Assembly (NCBI GenBank): GCA_015067705.1
Contig: SVLW01000007.1
Span: 1-64,000 of the forward strand
From: Oscillospiraceae bacterium
GTDB lineage: Bacteria; Bacillota; Clostridia; Oscillospirales; QAMX01
Reading direction: 5' to 3'
Length of the DNA stretch: 64,000 bases
Position 1 is the first letter of the stretch. Every line of letters starts with the position of its first letter. A program made the translations under genes and the position numbers. Below the pieces are notes generated by a model that saw only the letters and a program-made list of their open reading frames with translations, made no database searches and had not been told where the DNA came from. Shown one piece after another: positions 55,736 to 64,000 of the stretch.

Positions 55736-56299
55736 TTAGTCGTCCAGTTCGTCTTCGTCGTCCTCGTACTCTTCCGGCGGGCCGTAGAGCACCGCCATTT
55801 GGCGGGGGACATACTGGGAAAAGATGTAGAGCATCTTGGGCGTGGGTTCAAAGCGCACCCGGACGCGGCCCACGTTGCGGACGTTTGCAATGACGAAGAA
55901 TCCGTCGATATCGGGCTTGGAGCGGGCGTCGATGGTTTTCACAAACTCGCCCTCTTCATAGGCGGCCTTGTGCGCGTCGTCATAGGGGGCGATCAGCTCA
56001 TAGGCGTTGGTCTTGATATTGATCTGGCGCTTGCGGCCCCGGCGGGCAATGACCCGGTCGATGTCCAGCTCACCATTGGTGACGATGTACTCGTACTCAA
56101 TGCTCAGCATCAGATAGGCGCGATAGCCCAGCCAGCCAAAAAGCGCCACCGCCGCCGGCAGCAAGAAGAGGATCTCCTGGGTCAGCATCATGGCCAGATA
56201 CACCAGCACGGCGGTCGCCACCATGACCAGCACCTTTAATAAAGACGTTTTGATGCCGTCGTGACGTTTCACAATATATTCGGCGTACATATCCTGCAT
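55736..56299 (-). CDS. Conserved membrane protein with PH-like domain (DUF6106-like)
   Basis: Two TM segments then SIEYEYIVTNGELDIDRVIARRGRKRQINI. Confidence 0.7.
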   Translation of the reverse strand: MQDMYAEYIVKRHDGIKTSLLKVLVMVATAVLVYLAMMLTQEILFLLPAAVALFGWLGYRAYLMLSIEYEYIVTNGELDIDRVIARRGRKRQINIKTNAYELIAPYDDAHKAAYEEGEFVKTIDARSKPDIDGFFVIANVRNVGRVRVRFEPTPKMLYIFSQYVPRQMAVLYGPPEEYEDDEDELDD

Positions 56300-56421
56300 A
56301 CGATCATACCTCGGTCTTTCGAAAATAGAATATCATATTATACCAGAAAACTGCGATTCTGTCAATTTCTGCGGTTTTTTCCGGCTTTTCCGGGAGCGGG
56401 AAAATGCCCCATCATACGGGG

Positions 56422-56460
56422 AAAACCCTCTCCGCCGGTTTTTTCGGCGAAGAGGGCTCT
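56422..56460 (-). terminator. Rho-independent terminator
   Basis: accctctccgccggttttttcggcgaagagggct. Confidence 0.7.
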
Positions 56461-56481
56461 GGAATCGTGCTTTCCTGCGGT

Positions 56482-57603
56482 TTATGCGTTGGCGCCGTTT
56501 TTGATGGCATTCATCTTGAGATAGGCGGAGATGAAGCCGTCGATATCGCCGTCCATCACGGCATTGATGTTGCCGTTTTCAAAGCCGGTACGGTGATCTT
56601 TTGCCAGGGTGTAGGGCATAAAGACATAGGAGCGGATCTGGCTGCCCCATTCGATCTTCTTCTGCTCGCCCTTGATGTCCTCGATCTTGTCGTAATGCTC
56701 GCGCTCCTTGATCTCCATGAGCTTGGACATGAGCATACGCATGGCCACCTGACGGTTCTGCACCTGGCTGCGCTCGTTCTGACAGCTGACCACGATGCCG
56801 GTGGGGATGTGAGTGATGCGGATGGCGGACTCGGTCTTATTGACGTGCTGGCCGCCTGCACCGGAGGAACGATAGGTATCCACCCGGAGATCCTCGTCGC
56901 GGATATCGATCTTCATATCGTCGCCCATTTCCGGCATGACTTCCACGGCGGCAAAGGAGGTGTGGCGGCGGCCGGAGGAGTCAAAGGGGGAGACGCGCAC
57001 CAGACGGTGGACGCCCATCTCGGACTTTAAGAAGCCAAAGGCATTCTCGCCCTCGATGATGATGTCGGCACTCTTGAGGCCGGCTTCTTCGCCGTCCAGA
57101 TAGTTGATGATCTTATACTTATAGCCATGGCTCTCGGCCCAGTGGGTGTACATACGATAGAGCATGGAGGCCCAGTCCTGTGCCTCGGTGCCGCCGGCGC
57201 CTGCATGGAAGCTCATGATGGCGTTGTTGCGGTCATATTCACCGGACAGCAGCGTCTGCATCCGCACATCTTCAAGATGCTTGGTGAGTCTGGCCATACC
57301 GGCGGTGACTTCGTCGGAAAGACTCTCGTCGTTTTCCTCAAGAGCCATTTCACACATTAAGAGCAGATCCTCTGCCTCGTTTTTCAGAGAGGCATAGATG
57401 CTGTGACGATCCTTCAGCTGCTTGATGCGCTGGAGCACCTTCTGGGAATTTTCGAGATCGCTCCAGAAATCCTGTTCGGCGGCCTTGGCCTCCAGTTCCT
57501 CGATCTCACGGGAAGCGGCCTCCAGGTCGAGCGCCGCGCCGATTTCTTCTATTTCAGGACGCATGGCATTGAGCTGCTGCTTGAATTCTTCAAATTGTAA
57601 CAC
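56482..57603 (-). CDS. prfB: Peptide chain release factor 2
   Basis: GAGGTEAQDWASMLYRMY; SPFDSSGRRHTSFAAVEVMPE; RSSGAGGQHVNKTESAIRITHIPTG; GTG start with ggaggg RBS. Confidence 0.97.
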   Translation of the reverse strand: MLQFEEFKQQLNAMRPEIEEIGAALDLEAASREIEELEAKAAEQDFWSDLENSQKVLQRIKQLKDRHSIYASLKNEAEDLLLMCEMALEENDESLSDEVTAGMARLTKHLEDVRMQTLLSGEYDRNNAIMSFHAGAGGTEAQDWASMLYRMYTHWAESHGYKYKIINYLDGEEAGLKSADIIIEGENAFGFLKSEMGVHRLVRVSPFDSSGRRHTSFAAVEVMPEMGDDMKIDIRDEDLRVDTYRSSGAGGQHVNKTESAIRITHIPTGIVVSCQNERSQVQNRQVAMRMLMSKLMEIKEREHYDKIEDIKGEQKKIEWGSQIRSYVFMPYTLAKDHRTGFENGNINAVMDGDIDGFISAYLKMNAIKNGANA

Positions 57604-57680
57604 GGATAACCCTCCGAAAACATAGATACTATATGATAGCACAATTTCCATGGAAATGCAACGGGTTTTCCTGGATTCCC

Positions 57681-58190
57681 TTATAGTTTCTTCTCATAGT
57701 AGAGCACCGGCTCGCCATCCTCCAGTTCCCGGAAGAGCAGATCCCGATAGCCCCAGTGGTGATAAATGGCCCGGTTTCGCAGTTCCTGTTCTTCCACGCC
57801 GATGGAGATGCGCCGATACCCCTGCGCCCGGGCGGCCTCCTCCATAAGCCGCACCAGGCGGGAAATGTGTCCCTGCCCCTCGTATGCCTTCTCGATCCGC
57901 AGGGCATTGATGTTCGTCACGGTTTTCCCGTCCGCCAGTGCCGTCCGGCCCCGGATGGCGCCGCATTCCGGAGAAAAGAGCAGCGTCCCTTCTCCCACAG
58001 GGATGCCGTCCGCAATCACCAAAAAGGTCTGGCTGCGTCCGGTGCGATTGTTCAGAAGCGCTTCCTCCCGCCAGAATTCCCACCGAGGGTCATCGGGATG
58101 GCGCGCGATGGTGCGTGCCCAGATTTGTTCCAGCAGCGCGGGCGTTGCCGGACAGCAGACAACGGATAAAGACTCCTGCAAGTCGTGCAT
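57681..58190 (-). CDS. GNAT family N-acetyltransferase
   Basis: INALRIEKAYEGQGHISRLVRLMEEAARAQGYRRISIGVEEQELRNRAIYHHWGY. Confidence 0.88.
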   Translation of the reverse strand: MHDLQESLSVVCCPATPALLEQIWARTIARHPDDPRWEFWREEALLNNRTGRSQTFLVIADGIPVGEGTLLFSPECGAIRGRTALADGKTVTNINALRIEKAYEGQGHISRLVRLMEEAARAQGYRRISIGVEEQELRNRAIYHHWGYRDLLFRELEDGEPVLYYEKKL

Positions 58191-58339
58191 CTCCCTTCGA
58201 AACAGAATGAATATGGGCTTGGCTCGAACGGCAATTTGGCGAAAAACCGTGCATTGACAAACCTTCTCTTTTTGACTACAATAAAGTAGATGGAAATAGT
58301 GTACAATTCATGCCGGAGGACCGGCGGAGGAAACGAACC

Positions 58340-58759
58340 ATGAGACTGACGAACGAAACAGACTATGCCCTGCGGATCACCGGAGAACTGGCGGCCATCG
58401 GTGCGGTGATCAGTGCCAAGGAACTGGCGGAGCGCACCGACGTGACCCTGCGCTTTGCCCTGAAGATCCTGCACAAGCTGTCCCAGGCCGGGATCGTGGA
58501 CGCAAAAAAAGGTGCCCAGGGCGGATATTATCTGAAAAAGTCCCCGTCGGAGATCAGTCTCGGGGAAGTGGTGGAGACCATCGAGGGCCCCATCCATGTG
58601 TCCAACTGCTCCCAGCCGGATTATCTCTGCCCCCGTGCCTCCGCGGAGGAGGCCTGCCGCTTCCATCACTACTTCTGCGACCTCAACAGTCGCATCCGCC
58701 GGGAACTCTATGAGACCCATCTCTCCGACCTGATGCGGGACCCCGCCAAAACCCTCTGA
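58340..58759 (+). CDS. Rrf2 family transcriptional regulator
   Basis: MRLTNETDYALRITGELA...GIVDAKKGAQGGYYLKKSPSEISLGEVVETIEGP; cysteine cluster C-x7-C-x8-C. Confidence 0.93.
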   Translation: MRLTNETDYALRITGELAAIGAVISAKELAERTDVTLRFALKILHKLSQAGIVDAKKGAQGGYYLKKSPSEISLGEVVETIEGPIHVSNCSQPDYLCPRASAEEACRFHHYFCDLNSRIRRELYETHLSDLMRDPAKTL

Positions 58760-58769
58760 GAAAAAGAGA

Positions 58770-58806
58770 ACCCCAGAACCGAAGAAACCGGTTCTGGGGT
58801 ATTTTT
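58770..58806. terminator. Bidirectional rho-independent terminator
   Basis: accccagaaccgaagaaaccggttctggggtattttta. Confidence 0.9.
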
Positions 58807-58807
58807 A

Positions 58808-60154
58808 TTATGCCAGGCTCTTGCGTACTGCGTCTGCGGCCTCTTCCGCCACACGCTGCACCTTCTCCAGGTCGCGGCCCTCCACCATGACACGCACCAG
58901 GGGTTCCGTACCGGATACGCGGATGACGATGCGGCCTTCCTTGCCCAGTTCTGTCTTGGCGCGCTCCGTGGCGGCGCGGACACAGGGATCGGTATAGAAG
59001 GCGATCTTGCCCTCCGGCGAGACCTTGACGTTAATCATCACCTGGGGGTATTTCTCCATAATGCTGCCCAGCTCCGAGAGCTTCTTCTTGCTGCGGGCCA
59101 TCATGGATAAAAGCTGTATGGCGGTCAGCTGACCGTCGCCGGTGGTGGCGAAGTCACGGAAGATCAGATGGCCGGACTGCTCGCCGCCGAAGCTGTAATC
59201 CTCCAAAAGCATCTCCTCCAGCACATAGCGGTCGCCCACCTTGGTGGCGGAGAAGCGCAGGCCCTCCTCCTCACAGAACACCATAAAGCCCATGTTGGTC
59301 ATAATGGTGCCCACCACGGTGTTGTGGTTCAGCTTGCCGCGTTCCTTCATATCCTTGGCGCAGATGGCCATGATGATATCGCCGTCGATCTCCCGGCCCT
59401 TGTCATCCACACAGAGACAGCGGTCGGCGTCGCCGTCAAAGGCGATACCGGCGTCCAGACCATGCTCCACCACATAGGCCTTCAAGGCCTCCAGATGGGT
59501 GGAACCGCAGCCATCGTTGATATTGGTGCCGTCGGGCTGGTCAAAGAGGATCTCTGCCTCCGCGCCCAGTTCCGCAAAGAGCTTTCTTGCGGTGGCGCTG
59601 GCAGAACCGTTTGCACAGTCCACGGCAATATGCAGACCGTCCAAAGAATTGGGAACGGTGGTCTTTAAGTAATTGACGTAATCCAGCACCGCGTTCTCCG
59701 CGTGGGAGGACTTGCCCAGATCGGTGCCGACGGAGGGCTTCCGCACCGGCACGTCGTCCAGTACGATGGCCTCGATCTGCTCTTCCAGAGCGTCCGCCAG
59801 CTTATAGCCGTCGCCGCCGAAGATCTTGATGCCGTTGAATTCCGCAGAGTTATGAGAGGCAGAGATCATCACGCCCGCATCGGCCTTATACTTGCCCACC
59901 AGATAGGCAACCGCCGGGGTGGGCACCACGCCCACAAAGATCACGTCTGCGCCCACGGAGCAGAGACCTGCCGCAATGGCGCATTCCAGCATGTCGGAGG
60001 ACATCCGGGTATCCTTGCCGATGACGAAGAGGGGACGGCGGCGCAGACCGGACAGCACTTCCGCCGCGGCCCGGCCGATCTCCATGGCCAGTTCACACGT
60101 TAATTTCTCACCCGCGATGCCGCGGATGCCATCGGTACCAAAGAGTCTGCCCAT
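58808..60154 (-). CDS. glmM: Phosphoglucosamine mutase
   Basis: MGRLFGTDGIRGIAGEKLT; GVMISASHNSAEFNGIKIFG; AFDGDADRCLCVDD. Confidence 0.98.
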   Translation of the reverse strand: MGRLFGTDGIRGIAGEKLTCELAMEIGRAAAEVLSGLRRRPLFVIGKDTRMSSDMLECAIAAGLCSVGADVIFVGVVPTPAVAYLVGKYKADAGVMISASHNSAEFNGIKIFGGDGYKLADALEEQIEAIVLDDVPVRKPSVGTDLGKSSHAENAVLDYVNYLKTTVPNSLDGLHIAVDCANGSASATARKLFAELGAEAEILFDQPDGTNINDGCGSTHLEALKAYVVEHGLDAGIAFDGDADRCLCVDDKGREIDGDIIMAICAKDMKERGKLNHNTVVGTIMTNMGFMVFCEEEGLRFSATKVGDRYVLEEMLLEDYSFGGEQSGHLIFRDFATTGDGQLTAIQLLSMMARSKKKLSELGSIMEKYPQVMINVKVSPEGKIAFYTDPCVRAATERAKTELGKEGRIVIRVSGTEPLVRVMVEGRDLEKVQRVAEEAADAVRKSLA

Positions 60155-60820
60155 TTATCGGACCTCCTTTTTTACGATCACGCCGGTGTTTTTATGGATA
60201 TGCTCCGGCGGCAGATAGCCGCGGACACAGGAGGTGGGATACACATTGCTGTGCGGCCCGATCACCGTGCCGGGATTTAAGACAGAATTGCAGCCCACTT
60301 CCACAAAGTCGCCCAGGATCGCACCGAATTTCTTCAGGCCGGTTTCCATCGGTTCCCCTGCGCCGTGCACCACAACCAGAGTTTTGTCGCTTTTCACGTT
60401 GGACGTCACCGCGCCCGCGCCCATATGGGCCTTATAGCCCAGAATGGAGTCGCCCACATAATTGAAGTGAGGCACCTGGACACCATCAAAGAGAATGACG
60501 TTCTTGAGCTCCGTGGAATTGCCCACCACGGCGCCGGCGCCCACCAGAGCACTGCCCCGGATGAAGGCGGAGTGGCGCACCTCGGTCTCCGGCCCGATGA
60601 TGCAGGGCCCGGCAATATAGGCAGAGGGGAAGATCTTCGCGCTCTTCGCGATCCAAACGTCCTCCGCCGGATGGTCATATTCCGCCGGGTCAAGGGTGGG
60701 GCCCAATGCGAGGATCAGAGCCTTGATCCCGGCAAGTGCCTGCCAGGGATAGGCGAACTGCTCAAGATACTCCGCCGCCAGGGTGTGGGAAAGATCAAAG
60801 AAAGATTTGGTTTCCAGCAT
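60155..60820 (-). CDS. Left-handed beta-helix UDP-GlcNAc pyrophosphorylase-like/acyltransferase protein
   Basis: IAGPCIIGPETEVRHSAFIRGSALVGAGAVVGNSTELKNVILFDGVQVPHFNYVGDSILG hexapeptides; no N-terminal nucleotidyltransferase domain. Confidence 0.85.
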   Translation of the reverse strand: MLETKSFFDLSHTLAAEYLEQFAYPWQALAGIKALILALGPTLDPAEYDHPAEDVWIAKSAKIFPSAYIAGPCIIGPETEVRHSAFIRGSALVGAGAVVGNSTELKNVILFDGVQVPHFNYVGDSILGYKAHMGAGAVTSNVKSDKTLVVVHGAGEPMETGLKKFGAILGDFVEVGCNSVLNPGTVIGPHSNVYPTSCVRGYLPPEHIHKNTGVIVKKEVR

Positions 60821-60828
60821 AAAATATG

Positions 60829-61389
60829 TTACTCCTTCACGCTGCCGTCGGCGTTGAAGAGCGGCAGCTTCTCCAGGAAGAGGATGTCGTCACGGTTTGC
60901 GGCGTCGCCCTCGGCCAGTACGCTCATGCGGCCCACCACATTGCCCTGGGCCTTTTCTACCAGAGCCTCCACGGCGCGCAGAGATTCGCCGGTGCTGATC
61001 ACATCGTCCACGATCAGGACGCGCTTGCCCTGGATGTACTCCACCTCATCCTCTGCCAGATACAGGGTCTGCTCCTTGTCGGTGGTGATGGAGCGCACCT
61101 TCACGGACACCACGTTTTTCATATAAAGCTTCGGATACTTGCGGGCCACGATGTAGTGATACTTGCCGGACTGGCGTGCCATTTCATAGGCCAAGGGAAT
61201 GCTCTTGGCCTCGGCGGTGACAATCACATCAAATTCCGGCGCTTTTTTCAGAAGCGCTTCGGCAGAAGCCACCGTGATTTCCACGTCGCCGAAGATCACG
61301 AAGGCGCCAATATAGAGATCATCTGTGACACGGCACAGCGGCAGATCCCGCCGCAGTCCCGCGATGTTCATTTCGTAAGTCATACCCAT
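60829..61389 (-). CDS. Phosphoribosyltransferase (APRT/OPRT-like)
   Basis: VLIVDDVISTGESLRAVEALVEKA PRPP-binding motif. Confidence 0.9.
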   Translation of the reverse strand: MGMTYEMNIAGLRRDLPLCRVTDDLYIGAFVIFGDVEITVASAEALLKKAPEFDVIVTAEAKSIPLAYEMARQSGKYHYIVARKYPKLYMKNVVSVKVRSITTDKEQTLYLAEDEVEYIQGKRVLIVDDVISTGESLRAVEALVEKAQGNVVGRMSVLAEGDAANRDDILFLEKLPLFNADGSVKE

Positions 61390-61725
61390 TTTTCTCGTCT
61401 CCTTTTGCAGGCGGACGGCCTGCTCCTCGAAATCAGCTGGGGCGTTCAAACGGCAAATCCGGGAGAATCCGTCAAACCGTGCGGAATCCTATCCGGAAAT
61501 CCTTTTTTTTGCCACCCTAGTATATCATATGCTGTCAAATTCCGCAAGTCTTGCAGGAAAGAAATGACAATCCGGTTACAAGAGTTTACAATATAAAAAT
61601 CTTGGGAAAAAGACTTGTATTATGTTAATTTATTCTGTAGAATCATAATAGATTATGTAGACCGATTTATATTCTGTTATTTCAGGCCGTGCGGTGCTTT
61701 GCCGCATGATGCGGGGGTGTGTATC

Positions 61726-62289
61726 ATGAAGAAAATCATGAACGGAATTGGCGTTGCAGCGCTTAGTTTAGGTGCTGGACTGCTGTTTTCCCTGCTCTCC
61801 GGCCTCCGTTACACCGTCTCGGGAACAGAGGGTGCACTTCAGACCATCGGCGTAATTATGTCTACTGTTTATTTGGCGGCTTTCCTGCTCTTCCCGGTAT
61901 GGCTTGGTTATCATAAAAAGATCGCCTGTTTCGTGACCTACGGCATCCTGTTTGCCGTGGTGGGCGTCATGGGTCTTGTGGGATTCATGGGCTATGGCTT
62001 CCTCCTGGGCGGCCTCTCCTCCATCTATTTCCTGCTGATCACGCCCTTTGCCGCACTGGTGGAACAGATCGCCCTTTCCTGCAATATCTATTATGCCGCG
62101 GACCGCATTCTGCTGATCCTGCCGGCGGCGGTATACTTCCTCACCATGGTGTCCTATATCGTCGGCACCATCCTCCGCGCACACGAGCGCGCCCTCTATT
62201 ATTCCCTGGTACGTCTGGACAGCCGCTATGCCTATCGTCTGCCCGCCGTGGAAGAACCCCAGACCTTTGAAGAACGTCACCCTGCATAA
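61726..62289 (+). CDS. Multi-TM membrane protein of unknown function
   Basis: Several hydrophobic segments; start placed at MKKIMNGIGV. Confidence 0.65.
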   Translation: MKKIMNGIGVAALSLGAGLLFSLLSGLRYTVSGTEGALQTIGVIMSTVYLAAFLLFPVWLGYHKKIACFVTYGILFAVVGVMGLVGFMGYGFLLGGLSSIYFLLITPFAALVEQIALSCNIYYAADRILLILPAAVYFLTMVSYIVGTILRAHERALYYSLVRLDSRYAYRLPAVEEPQTFEERHPA

Positions 62290-62311
62290 CACCAACTATG
62301 CTTGCACAAAC

Positions 62312-62357
62312 GGAATCCCCGTGGGAGCCTCCTCCCCGCGGGGATTCAATTTTTTTA
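62312..62357 (+). terminator. Rho-independent terminator
   Basis: gaatccccgtgggagcctcctccccgcggggattcaattttttt. Confidence 0.88.
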
Positions 62358-62377
62358 CTCTTTTTCCCGGAATGCAG

Positions 62378-62406
62378 TGACCGCTTTGGAAAAAGATACG
62401 TCTATA
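62378..62406 (+). promoter_or_regulatory. Candidate ECF-type autoregulatory promoter
   Basis: tgacc - 16 nt - cgtctata upstream of the ECF sigma gene. Confidence 0.5.
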
Positions 62407-62451
62407 AGGACATCAGCGGCTGAGAAAGAACTTGGGAAAAGGAGGGGAGTC

Positions 62452-63006
62452 ATGGACGAAGAGACACTTTTGCAGGGCATCGGGAAGAAAGACCCTGCCG
62501 CGCTGGAGGCGGTCATTGATCGCTATGGTACCTATATTCGCGCCATCATTCATGGAAAAGCCGACGGACACTTAAGTCTACAAGATGAGGAAGAGATCGC
62601 CTCGGATGTCTTTCTGTCACTCTGGAAGCAGAGCGATAGTCTGTTGACAGGCCATCTGCGGGCTTGGCTGGCTGCGACTGCCCGGAATCGAACGGTGGAT
62701 TTCCTACGCCGCAGAAAACTGACTCTTCCACTGGAAGAGGACTGCTTTCTGGTAGAAGATGCAGTCTGGCAGGAAATATCCGACCAGACGCTGCGGGAAA
62801 TCGTTCGATCGGCACTTGATGAACTCTCGTCCGAAGATCGGGAGATTTTCCTGCGGCACTATGAACTGGAACAGTCTATTCCCGCCATTGCGCGGGAACT
62901 GGCACTGAGTCCGTCCGCCGTGAAAATGCGGCTCTTCCGGGGCCGCCGCGCCATCCGAAAACAACTGGAAGAAAGGGGAATTACCATTGAAGATTGCTTA
63001 TCATGA
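62452..63006 (+). CDS. RNA polymerase sigma-70 family (ECF) factor
   Basis: ASDVFLSLWKQSDSLLTGHLRAWLAATARNRTVDFLRRRK; SSEDREIFLRHYELEQSIPAIARELALSPSAVKMRLFRGRRAIRKQL. Confidence 0.94.
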   Translation: MDEETLLQGIGKKDPAALEAVIDRYGTYIRAIIHGKADGHLSLQDEEEIASDVFLSLWKQSDSLLTGHLRAWLAATARNRTVDFLRRRKLTLPLEEDCFLVEDAVWQEISDQTLREIVRSALDELSSEDREIFLRHYELEQSIPAIARELALSPSAVKMRLFRGRRAIRKQLEERGITIEDCLS

Positions 63007-64000
63007 ACTACTCGACCGCACCGGATTTCCCGATGCGGAGCAGTATATCAAAAACGAATCCCAAAACATCCTGAAAGCCCGCGTGCGGGCAGAACTCACG
63101 TCATCGCGTCCATCCCGGCGCCTGTTTGCAAAACCGCGTATCCGTACGGCATTGATTCTGGCGGCGGCACTGGCTCTGCTTACCGTCACGGCGGTAGCGG
63201 GCTATTCCTTGCTGCCGGAGCGCGCGGCGGAGCTCTTCCGGCTTGCTTCCTTCCGGGGCACGACGCAGAAGGTTGGAGAGCGCAGCATGGACGTGCTGGC
63301 GGAAGAAGTGATAGCAGTAGATCAGGCTGTTACCTCAGGCGGCACCACCGTGGTGCTGGAATCTGTCATGGGTTATACCTCAGAATTGGAGTCCTTGCTC
63401 TACGCAGTTTTGCAGATTCGCCCAGCGCCTGGACTGGAATTACCGGAGGATCTGTCGGATCTGTGCTTTATTCCATCCCTGCAGGCATCGGATATGGCTT
63501 ACTCGTCCGGCGGATTACAGCAGACTTTCCGCCGGGAGGACGGAACATTTTCCGCTCTGCTGTTTCTGCGGCTGAACGGCCCTGTTTCGTCGGACCAAGA
63601 CTACACGCTGACACTTGATAAGCTTACCAATCGTCACACGATCCTGCAAAATGCCGTATGGCAGTTCAATCTGCCCAGTCTCGCCCTGCCGGAATTGCAG
63701 ACGATACCGCTGGACCCGTCCCAGTATGCAGATGCGCCGATTCGTCCGCTGGAACTGGCGCTCTCGCCCTTTGGCGGGTATCTCCGGGTGGAAGGTTATG
63801 ACGAGACGATCCGCGCCGAGGTGTTGGCATATGTGCAGGAACACTATCCTCATGCGAATCTCACCGCTTACGAGGACTGGTATCAGATCGATGCCCTCTA
63901 TCATGCGGGAATATTGACCCTGGAGGAATTTGAGGACATCAATGACTTCCGGGTAGGCGTGAATGCCCACACCCATCGGAGGATCTCCCTACTCTATCCC
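62987..64000 (+). CDS. Partial ORF running off the window: single-pass membrane protein, putative anti-sigma/DUF4179-like partner
   Basis: Own translation from TTG 62987: LKIAYHELLDRTGFPDAEQYIKNESQNILKARVRAEL...RTALILAAALALLTVTAVAGYSLLPERAAELF...; open to end; overlaps the sigma stop. Confidence 0.75.
   Translation, partial: MKIAYHELLDRTGFPDAEQYIKNESQNILKARVRAELTSSRPSRRLFAKPRIRTALILAAALALLTVTAVAGYSLLPERAAELFRLASFRGTTQKVGERSMDVLAEEVIAVDQAVTSGGTTVVLESVMGYTSELESLLYAVLQIRPAPGLELPEDLSDLCFIPSLQASDMAYSSGGLQQTFRREDGTFSALLFLRLNGPVSSDQDYTLTLDKLTNRHTILQNAVWQFNLPSLALPELQTIPLDPSQYADAPIRPLELALSPFGGYLRVEGYDETIRAEVLAYVQEHYPHANLTAYEDWYQIDALYHAGILTLEEFEDINDFRVGVNAHTHRRISLLYP

Noticed and set aside
1-64000. 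CRISPR arrays, tRNA genes, prophage or defence islands
   Set aside because: No regularly spaced direct repeats, cloverleaf sequences, phage structural genes or recognisable defence modules found by eye; mazF is the only toxin-like gene.

Overview
The window looks like a chromosomal segment of a GC-rich Clostridia-type Firmicute, possibly Oscillospiraceae (taxonomy inferred from gene content only). It starts in the 3' end of a 5S rRNA and ends inside a putative anti-sigma/ECF-partner gene. Most of it is housekeeping: rpmG-secE-nusG-rplK-rplA, rplJL with an L10 leader, prfB, glmM, rimM-trmD, alr-mazF, nnr, cysKE, pncB, ppa and trxA. Interspersed are carbohydrate-utilisation genes (GH31, GH51, two poorly classified glycosidase-like proteins with a glycerate kinase, and rhaBAD), an ABC-2 transporter, a BlaI/BlaR1-like pair, a PerR/rubrerythrin module and one IS200-type element. 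I found no CRISPR array, prophage, defence island or biosynthetic cluster. The items most worth a second look are: (1) a split of the normally collinear rpmG-secE-nusG-rplK-rplA/rplJ-rplL cluster into divergent halves around a promoter-dense spacer; (2) two L1-stalk-mimic RNA elements before rplK and rplA; (3) an operon of two unclassified glycosidase-like proteins plus glycerate kinase; (4) a translationally coupled pair of small paralogous proteins; (5) several domain fusions (GT4-CsaB, MerR-RDD, phosphoglycerate-mutase-like-GNAT); (6) a mazF with no recognisable antitoxin; (7) an ECF sigma/partner pair with a plausible autoregulatory promoter. I do not see convincing evidence for a wholly new multi-gene system. 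All family calls are from reading translations, with no database searches.
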